64,000 bases of DNA from Rhizophagus clarus (lineage: Eukaryota > Glomeromycota > Glomeromycetes > Glomerales > Glomeraceae): assembly GCA_015698045.1 (NCBI GenBank), contig BLAL01000278.1, forward strand, positions 1,302,001-1,366,000, read 5' to 3'. A program made the position numbers and the translations under genes. This document shows positions 24,189 through 34,132 of the stretch, in pieces. Each line of letters begins with the position of its first letter. The stretch's first letter is position 1. The notes under the pieces are model-generated. The model saw nothing but the letters and a program-made list of their open reading frames with translations. It was not told the origin of the DNA and searched no databases.

Positions 24189-25410
24189 TTACATACCCGA
24201 TGTGTTTATATTATCAACTATATAATCTAAACATTCACTTTCTACAATTTCATCAAATTTTTCACTTGATTTATCATCAACTATATAATCATTTACTTCT
24301 TTACTAGTAAAATCAAGTAAGCGACTTTTATAAAATACTTGTGGATGAGATTCAGTTACAAGATTAATATTTCCAATTGGTGCATTTATAAATTCCATAA
24401 TGTTGTTTTTTAATTCTTCACTAACTTCATTATCATGAGGTTTGAAAATCCAGTCTGCAATAATATTACTTACTTCATCAGCAGATAGCCTTTCTAATGG
24501 ATTCTCATCCCAACATTTTTTCATCAAATCCACATAACATTGTGGAGTATTTTCAATAATTTTAGGTCGTTCACCTTTACAAATACTTACACTGAGTTGA
24601 AAATTATGTGCTCTATCATTAAATGGTGGAACTCCAGATGTAAATTCCCACATAATCATAGAAAAACTATATATGTCACTAGCTGGAGTATATGGTTTGC
24701 CCCTTAAAACTTCAGGTGCCATAAATGGAATAACACCATAAATATCATATTCTTTTAAAAAATTTTCAGCTTTGCATAATCCTAAATCACTAATAAAAAC
24801 CTCGTTCCTATCATTTTCATCTTCACCCTCATGATTTAAAATATTGCCATCATGGAAATCACAATGAATAAGATTTTGCTCATGTATTTTTCTAAGACCA
24901 GTAATAATTTTATATAACATGAGCAATCTTTGATTCCAATTATTTTCAATTATTTTTGTTAAATTCCCTCTTAAATTTCCCTTATTTGCATAATCCATTA
25001 CTACCATATAATTCAAAGTATCTGGATTTTTCGTAAATCCATGTAAATCAATAATTCTAATTGAACCTAAACATTTTTCGTGACAATCCCACTATAAAAA
25101 TTTAAAATAGAATATATTAATATGAATGATTTATAATAAAAATAATAAAAATTAAAAATAAATAATATATAATTATACTTCATTTAAAAATTTATCTAAA
25201 TTTTCATTTAAATTATTTTCATTCAAATTATTGAGACATTTAAGAGCTACTTCCTTCTTTCCATTACTTTTTAACCAAAAGGCCTTGTATATAATACCAA
25301 ATCCTCCTTTATCAAGATATTCAATATTTTTAAATTGATTATAAGGGATCTATTTTAATCTTTTTTCTTCAATAAATTTATCTAAAATTGCATTTTCACT
25401 TGTTCCAAAC
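24189..25410 (-). CDS. Protein kinase-like, last two exons; TAG in leader
   Basis: Two exons on minus, 25410-25179 and 25091-24189, joined by an 87 bp GTATAA...TATAG intron. Exon 1 has the family leader (FGTSENAILDKFIEE, then IPYNQFKNI), a glycine loop DKGGFGIIYKAFW and the VALK lysine. Exon 2 has the hinge NYMVVMDYANKGNLRG, a catalytic loop reading HCDFHDGN (Arg of HRD replaced by Cys), DLG for DFG, a normal APEVL, and a C-lobe ending ENPLERLSADEV. A TAG at 25350-25352 stands where this family has the Trp of EWIPYNQF. Exon 1 starts at an AG acceptor, so more 5' exons are expected upstream; they would have to cross the intron-like array at 25.5-31.1 kb. Probably a pseudogene, unless the TAG is an error. 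Confidence 0.72.
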
Positions 25411-26105
25411 CTACATTAAATATAAATAATTGAAGCATATTAAAATTTATATTAAAACTCAAAATTAAAAAAGTAATATGAATGACTTACTCTAAAGTTT
25501 AATCAGAAATTTAATAAATATAAATTTTAGTTTTGGATAATATATTTATAATATATGGTCTATATTTTACAACTTACCAACTAGAGCAATAGATAGTATT
25601 TTTTAAATAAAGACCAAAGTCGGTTAATTAAATTATGAATAAATATTATATGAATATAATAAATAATAACTTACAGGAATCTAAAGTGAATTATCAAGTT
25701 TGTTTAAATTATATATAAATATTATATAAATATGTAATAATAGAATTAAATAAATAACTTATAACTTACGATCTAAAATAAATTACCAAATAATTTTTTA
25801 AATAAAAAAATTAGTTAGTTTAAATTATATGTAAATATTATATAAATATGTAATAATAGAATTAAATAAATAACTTACACCCTATATTACCAAATAATTT
25901 TTTAAATAAAGAAATTAGTTAGTTTAAATTATATGTAAATATTATATAAATATGTAATAATAGAATTAAATAAATAACTTATAACTTACGATCTAAAATA
26001 AATTACCAAATAATTTTTTAAATAAAGAAATTAGTTAGTTTAAATTATATGTAAATATTATATAAATATGTAATAATAGAATTAAATAAATAACTTACAC
26101 CCTAT

Positions 26106-28253
26106 CAACGACAATTAGAAGAAAAGATTACAAGCTTTATGATTCAAATTAACAACCCTGGTCTTTTAGGGACTATCACGAATCTACGATTAAATAACAT
26201 TCAACACGCCTTATCACTACCATGCTCTCCTCTCTTTGGTTTAACGACTGACGACTTTACACAATATCGCCGTTTCAAGACTCAGAAACAGTTAATGAAA
26301 CGCGTCAAGAAAAGTCACTTGGTGAATTTGATTTTCTTATTACAAGAACACGAACTCTCTATTTCTGAATCTCCTCCTCAGATTCCGAGTCGTGACGATA
26401 ATATTTCTATCTCCTTTAATTTTGAGCGAGGAACTAACAATAATACGCTCAAACCTGTATTCGCCGCTATTGATGATCATGATCAAGTATCATTTCATGC
26501 CTTTAAACGACTTCTTCCTTCCAACCAGCCATTAGCTACGACTAATCACTTAATTCCAGACCTTACGACACCATCTAACTCTCTCACTGAATTTGATTTC
26601 TGTCCTGGTTGCGACAGAGATATTTCCGTCACACGTGATTCACGATATACTCGATGTTCCGACCGCTTTGCCACTAATGATATAATTCCGATTCCAAACT
26701 CTGTAACTGTCTGGAATCGTTCTTCAAAACACAACGTTGATTCTCGTTCTTACGCTAATGACTCAATGGAAAATATTCTCCAATACCTACGGCGATTACA
26801 TGACCTCAAAGGCACTTATACACCAAGTGACTTGATTCAAATATATTTTAATGATAATTCTACTTGTTCAAGACTGTTAGAAATTTTTTCTCAATTACGT
26901 GATTCAAAACAAGTCAATTATACGGCTTATACTGATGGCTCCCTTCAACACCTAGGATCTAATGATATTACCATGACATATGGTTTCATTCTCGTTGATG
27001 ATGCCTCTAACGAAATTCGTTTTAAATCTAGTATTAGCCATTGGCCTTCCTCTACTCGTGCTGAAATCATGGCTGTTGTTACTACATTACTCGTTCTACC
27101 AAGAAATAGTCATATTACTATCCATACTGATTCACAAGCGACTATCGATGGCTTTCATAGTCATATTACTACCATCGTTAATTTTCTTTCCAGACTATAC
27201 TTTACCTGGAATTCAAATAATTTCTTGTGGCTATTATTGTACAATATAGTTAACAACAACAACATTTCGGTAAACTTTGTTAAAGTTAAAGGCCATTCCG
27301 GTGATTATTACAATGAACAAGTAGACGATTATATCTGCATTGATGATTCGATAGATCAACTTAGTTTTACCCACAACAATCTTTCTTTGATCAAATATAA
27401 TATTTCTTGGAAAGCTATTCTAATCGAAGAAAATCTGCGAAGATTCATTCGTAAGATTAATTATATTACTAATACCGAATCTTTTATCAATCTTAACAGA
27501 AATGGTAAATATCGCCACCTTCCAGTTGACTGGCAATTAACGTTTATGTTAATACAAGGATGTGACCGCACTTATGTTACATCATATAAACAATCTGTTA
27601 TGAAACACAAGAAAATTCGATATATCATTGAAGAACTCCCGACTGTGGAAAAAATGAAAACTATTAATAACGTTATTTTCAAAGACTGGAAGTGTGCGTT
27701 ATGTGAAACTGATGATGAAACTTTTGATCATGTGTGGTTGTGCGATGAACAAGAAGATTCGATCACGATTTTAATAGTAAAATGCAAGGAATATTTATTA
27801 TTATTAATCAATAAATATCGAGCGAACAGAAATACTGTTTACACCAATTTGGATAATATTATCTCGGATGATATCTGGAAGTGCATTTACGATAATGACG
27901 CTTTAACATTACTCGATCTTATTAAAGGAATTATTCCTGTATCATTTAATAAAATTAATACGCACTTACAGAATCAAAACAATTTTAGGAAAGTAATCTT
28001 TGAATTTAGATCATTTTTATTAGCTGAATCCGAGAAGATATGGACTTATCGGTGTATGATGCAACATGAGAAGGAAAGAATTAATGGGATCAGTTCTCAA
28101 GATAAAAATAATAGAATAGTAAATAATAGTTATATAGATATACATAGAAAAATAGATAATAGTAACCAATTTTGTTTAGAAGCTTTAGAAAGTCGCGTTA
28201 ATTTAGGATCTAATGTTCTAAGTTATTATGGTACGGACCTTCTGCCAAATTAG
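26106..28253 (+). CDS. LINE ORF2 C-terminal part: RNase H and zinc knuckle
   Basis: Open from the element's first base (in frame with the first ATG at 26139) to TAG at 28251-28253, 704 residues from that ATG. An RNase H domain lies at about residues 265-405: YTDGS, SSTRAEIMAV, HTDSQA and VKGHSGDYYNEQVDDY supply the D-E-D-D metal ligands. A later C-x2-C-x8-H-x3-C motif (CALCETDDETFDHVWLC, near residue 525) is the zinc finger usual at the end of LINE ORF2. The endonuclease and reverse transcriptase parts are missing, so the copy cannot move on its own. The frame is undamaged, so the insertion is probably young. Confidence 0.87.
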   Translation, partial: QRQLEEKITSFMIQINNPGLLGTITNLRLNNIQHALSLPCSPLFGLTTDDFTQYRRFKTQKQLMKRVKKSHLVNLIFLLQEHELSISESPPQIPSRDDNISISFNFERGTNNNTLKPVFAAIDDHDQVSFHAFKRLLPSNQPLATTNHLIPDLTTPSNSLTEFDFCPGCDRDISVTRDSRYTRCSDRFATNDIIPIPNSVTVWNRSSKHNVDSRSYANDSMENILQYLRRLHDLKGTYTPSDLIQIYFNDNSTCSRLLEIFSQLRDSKQVNYTAYTDGSLQHLGSNDITMTYGFILVDDASNEIRFKSSISHWPSSTRAEIMAVVTTLLVLPRNSHITIHTDSQATIDGFHSHITTIVNFLSRLYFTWNSNNFLWLLLYNIVNNNNISVNFVKVKGHSGDYYNEQVDDYICIDDSIDQLSFTHNNLSLIKYNISWKAILIEENLRRFIRKINYITNTESFINLNRNGKYRHLPVDWQLTFMLIQGCDRTYVTSYKQSVMKHKKIRYIIEELPTVEKMKTINNVIFKDWKCALCETDDETFDHVWLCDEQEDSITILIVKCKEYLLLLINKYRANRNTVYTNLDNIISDDIWKCIYDNDALTLLDLIKGIIPVSFNKINTHLQNQNNFRKVIFEFRSFLLAESEKIWTYRCMMQHEKERINGISSQDKNNRIVNNSYIDIHRKIDNSNQFCLEALESRVNLGSNVLSYYGTDLLPN

Positions 28254-28478
28254 TTTCTTTTTGTTTCTTTTTATATATAGGAAGTTGTGTTGGATTTTGT
28301 AGGAGTTGTTGGAGAATGGCGCGCGCGCCTGGGTGGGGGCTAGGAATATGTGACTCTTACGATGGATCATAATGCTAGTATACTGTGGTTACGCCCTGTA
28401 TTTCCTATCATGATAACTTAGTTCTTAGTTTATCCTTGATTTTAACGCCTGTAAAAAAAAAAAAAAAAAAAAAAAAAA
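26106..28478 (+). mobile_element. 5'-truncated LINE (non-LTR retrotransposon)
   Basis: The insertion is bounded by a direct repeat of at least 19 bp: the copy ending CTTACACCCTAT at 26087-26105 recurs at 28479-28497, right after a long poly-A tail (28453-28478). It carries one frame open from its first base, as expected if reverse transcription stopped short. The long target duplication, poly-A tail and 5' truncation are the hallmarks of target-primed insertion. The element is in the opposite orientation to the array and kinase gene it sits beside. Confidence 0.9.
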
Positions 28479-30199
28479 TAAATAACTTACACCCTATATT
28501 ACCAAATAATTTTTTAAATAAAGAAATTAGTTAGTTTAAATTATATGTAAATATTATATAAATATGTAATAATAGAATTAAATAAATAACTTACACCCTA
28601 TATTACCAAATAATTTTTTAAATAAAGAAATTAGTTAGTTTAAATTATATGTATATATTATATAAATATGTAATAATAGAATTAATAAATAACTTACACC
28701 CTATATTACCAAATAATTTTTTAAATAAAGAAATTAGTTAGTTTAATTTATATGTAAATATTATATAAATATGTAATAATAGAATTAAATAAATAACTTA
28801 TAACTTACGATCTAAAATAAATTACCAAATAATTTTTTAAATAAAGAAATTAGTTAGTTTAAATTATATGTAAATATTATATAAATATGTAATAATAGAA
28901 TTAAATAAATAACTTATAACTTACCATCTAAAATAAATTACCAAATAATTTTTTAAATAAAGAAATTAGTTAGTTTAAATTATATGTAAATATTATATAA
29001 ATATGTAATAATAGAATTAAATAAATAACTTATAACTTACCATCTAAAATAAATTACCAAATAATTTTTTAAATAAAGAAATTAGTTAGTTTAAATTATA
29101 TGTAAATATTATATAAATATGTAATAATAGAATTAAATAAATAACTTACACCCTATATTACCAAATAATTTTTTAAATAAAGAAATTAGTTAGTTTAAAT
29201 TATATGTAAATATTATATAAATATGTAGTAATAGAATTAAATAAATAACTTACACCCTATATTACCAAATAATTTTTTAAATAAAGAAATTAGTTAGTTT
29301 AAATTATATGTAAATATTATATAAATATGTAATAATAGAATTAAATAAATAACTTACACCCTATATTACCAAATAATTTTTTAAATAAAGAAATTAGTTA
29401 GTTTAAATTATATGTAAATATTATATAAATATGTAGTAATAGAATTAAATAAATAACTTATAACTTACCATCTAAAATAAATTACCAAATAATTTTTTAA
29501 ATAAAGAAATTAGTTAGTTTAAATTATATATAAATATGTAATAATAGAATTAAATAAATAACTTATAACTTACGAACTAAAATAAATTACCAAATAATTT
29601 TTTAAATAAAGGAATTAGTTAGTTTAAATTATATGTAAATATTATATAAATATGTAATAATATAATTAAATAAATAACTTACTCCCTATGTTACCAAATA
29701 ATTTTTAAATATAGAAATTAATTAATTAAATCAATAAATAACAGAAATATATATAACATATGACTTACACCCTGCAATATGTATTATTTGGCAAATATTA
29801 TCACAAAAGTATGTACTGTAAATTAAATAATACTTACAATCTAATCGTGCATTTAAGTAAAAAGTATAATTAGTTTGAATTAGTAATTCCATATGAATAT
29901 TATACGCATAATTAAATATTGTAACTTACCATCTATGATATGATTAATTATTAAATAGTTATTTAAACAAAAAAATTAGTTATCTGAATAGTATATAAAT
30001 AAAGTAAAAAATAAATAGCTGATAACTTACCAACTATATGATATTATCGATTGTTAAAGTCATAATTTTAATTGTTTATATAATAATGGTTTTATTGTTA
30101 TTTTATATTAGATATTTTATTAACTTACGAGCTAAATTATTTAAATTGTATATGAATATTACAATTTATAAAGTATAATAATATTTAAATTATTCACAA

Positions 30200-30545
30200 T
30201 AATTTTAGTTTAATAATCAAGTTTAGTATTTTTTTACCTTCAGGTTCCTTGATGTTACTTGAAACTAATTTATTATATTGGGCAAACTTGGTTAAGAATT
30301 TTTGAATAATTCTAACTTTCTATTAAATAATCATGCTAGTATTTTTTTACCTTCAGGTTCCTTGACGTTACTTGAGACTAATTTATTACATTAGACAAAT
30401 TTGTTTAAAAATTTTTGAATAATTCTAACTTTCTATTAAATAATCATGCTAGTATTTTTTTACCTTCAGGTTCCTTGACGTTACTTGAGACTAATTTATT
30501 ATATTGGACAAATTTGTTTAAGTTTGTTGAATAATTCTAACTTTC
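30200..30545 (-). repeat. Three 113 bp units each holding a 27-nt exon-like core
   Basis: Three direct copies spaced exactly 113 bp apart. On minus each has AAATTAG, then 27 nt, then GTAAAA. The cores (30490-30464, 30377-30351, 30264-30238) read SQVTSRNLK, SQVTSRNLK and FQVTSRNLK in frame, nine codons with no stop. They lie on the same strand as, and just upstream of, the AG-NNN-GTAAGT array. They could be mini-exons of the same gene; transcription is not shown. Confidence 0.6.
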
Positions 30546-32308
30546 TATTAAATAATCATGCTATATGCTTTTTACCTTTACTATTACTGTGACTTATCAT
30601 ATGCTTTTGTCTTTTGCTATTACAGTGACCCATTATTATGCAATTATATCAAGTCTCTTCTAAAAAGATAATTTTCTTTATTAAACACCATTTTTTTAGT
30701 CACATAATATTTATGCAAAATGATCACAAATTTACAATCACTGCATGTATGAATGTATGACGCCTTATTATGGTGCAACAAAAAATCATAATAGAGAAAA
30801 TAATTACTAAAAGTAGTTAAACGGGCATAATTTTGGCTGGAGCAGTTTGAAATATTATTGGTTCAAATAAATTTTTTTTTTTACAGCTACTATTTCACTA
30901 CCACACTTTGATTTTATACCCTGCAGTAAAAATTACCTAAAAAATAAACAGTTTTAGTAATTGTCATTAAAATAAAAAAATAAACAAAAATAATTAATTT
31001 ACTTGCTAGGTTTCCACGTACAGAGATATCTGATAAATGGCCTAAAAATAAAATAAACAAATAATTAAAAAAATGGTAATTTTTTTTACTTGCTAACTTA
31101 AAAGTATTTAACTAAAAATATTTATTAAACTGAGATAAAGAGTTGTCATCATCAATAATTATCTCAATTATTTCAGCAAAGAATCTTATGGTAAAGTGAG
31201 ATAGAGTATCAATAAAAAGTTTATTAATGTTTTATTTATAAACTATCCTTTTTTTAGATGGTTTCTTTTTTATTTTTCTTTGCTTTGGATTAATTCATTT
31301 AATAAAAAAATTACTAACATTTCATTATTTTTTTTTGTAACCAGTTCTTTAGTATTTGTACAACATGTTAAAGGTATAATAAAGATGTTTTATTTTCATA
31401 CTGATTAATTCTTTTGGCTAAACTTTTGCTAATAATGGTTTGTTACTTTCTTGATAGTCTGGAGCATTGGAACTCAACTCTTAAGCAGATCTAAAGTGTG
31501 GATTTGGTGGTTTTAAATGCGTTTTAATATTTCTTTTATCTCTTATTTTAATAAAACTTTACTTATATTTGTTATTTTTTTTTTCTTCTTTTCAGACAAT
31601 ATTTTTGGATTTTAGGTTGCATGGATTTTTAAGCAGCCAGTTTCTTGGATAGTAAAGAATAATAATATTCTTTCAAAAATTATTTTGTTAGTAAAACATT
31701 TTACTAGCATTTCAATTCTTTTGTTTTTTTTTTAATTAGGACTTTAGTTGGATGCATAAATTGTTAGTAGGTTTTTAAAAAAATTTTTTTTTCATATTTA
31801 TTTTTCTTTTATTAAAATGTTCACTAATATTTCAATTTACTTTTTTTTATGCAAAAAGATCTTAGATGCTTTTTTTAGATAATTAGGAACTTAACCAGAT
31901 TTTTATTCTAAGTGCACAGAAATTGGGTATAATATTGGCTTTTTAGATCTCTAAAATAGATTTTGTTTTTAAGCAGTTTGGACATAAAAGTGTGGGTTTT
32001 GCAACATTTTTTATTACTTTTTTTTGATGAAATATTTTTAACATCTTATTTTTTAGATTACCAATTTTTCAAATATATTCAAAAGCAGATTTTGGTAAGA
32101 AAAAATATCTTTAAATTATTTTTAATATAACTTTTAATCATTTTTGTTGAGTTTTTGTCTATTCAATTTTTGGTCTGAGGATTAACTAATAACAATTTTA
32201 TGATTACAATTCTTATTTTATTTGTTATCAAAATTTAATAAATAACAGGTATAGTAATTGGTAGTTAGTTACACATATAAGTCTATTTTAAGTTATTAGC
32301 AGTATATA
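30546..32308. other. Non-coding, with further exon-like patches on minus
   Basis: T-rich on plus. On minus, two more AG-CAA-GTAA sites occur (triplets at 31003-31005 and 31090-31092), and about 30930-30895 has CTGCAG, 36 nt readable as GIKSKCGSEIVA, then GTAAAA. These may be additional small exons. From 31230 to 32300 no pattern was found. The first kinase-leader exon was not located here. Confidence 0.4.
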
Positions 32309-32515
32309 GTGTATAGTATATTTAAAATGGCATATGTTCCCACTGATCCTACAGGTCCACCTCCAGTACACTTAGCAGTAATGGATATTAATCAGCTGAT
32401 TAATGCACTTAAGAATGATGCAGATGCCCTGCTAGTAAATGGTCAAATGACTGTTGGGCCAAATCTTATAAATATTAAGAGACGTGTTAGAAATCAGCTG
32501 ATTTCCTTCAATTAG
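32309..32515 (+). CDS. Short gag-like 5' frame
   Basis: 68 codons; the likely start is the second Met at 32327 (MAYVPTDPTGPPPVHL). It contains DINQLINALKNDADALL, an amphipathic helix typical of capsid-like leader regions, and ends at TAG 32513-32515. It is probably the N-terminal exon or a truncated start of the element's first polyprotein. It lies just left of the coiled-coil frame interrupted by the CACTA element. Function is inferred from context only. Confidence 0.4.
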   Translation: MYSIFKMAYVPTDPTGPPPVHLAVMDINQLINALKNDADALLVNGQMTVGPNLINIKRRVRNQLISFN

Positions 32516-32994
32516 TAGCCCTTACCCCCCACCTCTCACCTGATCACATTTTGATTGGTTAAAAAAATATATATATAATAATATATATAATTATATTTGT
32601 ATAAATAACTTATGATCTAATAATCCAATTTTTATGAATTTATTTTGTTTTATAGCTTTTGATAAGCCCTACAAAATAAAAAAATTTTAGTTAAATTGAG
32701 CTATTAGATGGCAAGATAATTGCAAATACCTATTTCAATATATATATAGTAATAATATATTACATATATTATATAATTTATAGCCAATCATAGAAAACTG
32801 ATTTTTAGGTTAGCCCCCCACCCCCCTATTAAATTAGCTAATTTCTGGCATGCCCCTAACCATGAGATTAAGTATATTATTGGAATGATTGTAGCCCATA
32901 TTATTCAGGTTGAAGACAGAGCAAATCAAACTAAGGAAGAACTTGATACTTCAACTGGCTTATTAAAGTATTTGCAAGAAGTGAACACTGCTAG

Positions 32995-33018
32995 CACAGG
33001 TCGAATGAAAAAAAATCG
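32995..33018 (+). repeat. CACTA left terminal inverted repeat
   Basis: Starts CACAG, the terminal pentanucleotide type of the CACTA superfamily. It matches the right end for 24 bp without mismatch, then diverges. The flanking TAG at 32992-32994 is the target duplication. Confidence 0.93.
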
Positions 33019-33439
33019 TCAAAAATCGGCAGTCCGATTTTTAACCGATTTTTGGATATATTTGTCTGATTTGTGGCTTTTTAAAGCCGATTTTATGGCG
33101 CGAATTGTTTGTGATCGGAAATACGTTATTTATGAACAAAAAATCGGAATGCCGATTTTGGCAGATTTTGCGAAAATCGGCATTCCGATTTTAAAATAAA
33201 CATGTCGATAGCTAAAAATAAGACTGCCGGTTTATAGCTATATTTGTCCTATTTATGGCATTTTGCTGCCGATTTTATGGCACGTATTGTTGGCAATCGG
33301 AAATTCTTTTATTTTTATCGACATAAATCGGAATACCGTTTTAAAATTATAATTGCCGATTCTCGCAAAATCAGAACGCCGATTTTTAAATAATCATGCC
33401 AAATCTCCTAAAATCGGATTGCCAAGTTTAATTCAGTAT

Positions 33440-33745
33440 AAACATTTCAAAAATAGTTTATGCCGATTTATATATCGGATCTTTCTATTATCGATTTTCT
33501 CATAATTCATAATTACTATTATTGTCCGGTTTTTTAGCTCGGTAGAAACATTTCAAAAATAGTTTATGCCGATTTATATATCGGATCTTTCTATTATCGA
33601 TTTTCTCATAATTCATAATTACTATTATTGTCCGGTTTTTTAGCTCGGTAGAAACATTTCAAAAATAGTTTATGCCGATTTATATATCGGATCTTTCTAT
33701 TATCGATTTTCTCGTAATTCATAATTACTATTATTGTCCGGTTTT
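33440..33745. repeat. Three tandem 106 bp units in CACTA left subterminal region
   Basis: Units start at 33440, 33546 and 33652 with AAACATTTCAAAAATAG and are nearly identical (one visible change, CATAATT versus CGTAATT). Each contains GCCGATTTATATATCGG, so the repeat multiplies the subterminal CGGAT / ATCGG words. Confidence 0.9.
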
Positions 33746-34132
33746 ATTTTATTTTTCCATTTTCGATAATTGATTTATATTTAATATTTAATATGTATGA
33801 TATATAATATGTATGCTATTATTTTATAATATATACTGCAATTTATGATATATTTATTATTATTATATTATTATATTGTCCATATTATTATTATTATATT
33901 ACTATATTGTTCTTATTATTATATTATTATTATGTATAGAATGTTTATATAAAATATATTAAAATCATATTTATCTCGTCATGTTACTTATAAATGGCTA
34001 TAAAATAACCAGTGCTCTAAAAAAGAGATTAATAGGATAGAAACGATATTAGAGAGTTAATTTATAAACAACGGAATTTAAATCACTCAAAATACAAGCA
34101 GTTGATTTTAAATGATGAAACAAATACCTAAA

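Larger units (their letters stand above)
25572..30131 (-). repeat. Tandem array of intron-like units with 3-nt gaps (AG-NNN-GTAAGT)
   Basis: On minus, 22 positions (23 with a duplicated target site) show AG, three bases (once six), then GTAAGT. Trinucleotides on the plus map include 25578-25580, 25770-25772, 25990-25992, 28809-28811, 28925-28927, 29041-29043, 29254-29256, 29469-29471, 29574-29576, 29838-29840, 29940-29942, 30031-30033 and 30129-30131. From 25764 to 29690 the units are near-identical repeats of about 104 or 116 bp; beyond 29700 the spacers diverge but the AG-NNN-GTAAGT pattern stays. The triplets are GGT (9), ATG (4), ATC (3), TTG (2), and ATT, GGA, TTC, CTC once each, plus one ATTCCT. 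The array lies just upstream of the kinase exons on the same strand and is interrupted by a LINE. Confidence 0.85.

Noticed and set aside
25500..30540. CRISPR-like array of repeats
   Set aside because: Unit spacing (104/116 bp) and near-identical 'spacers' do not fit CRISPR, and the genome is eukaryotic.
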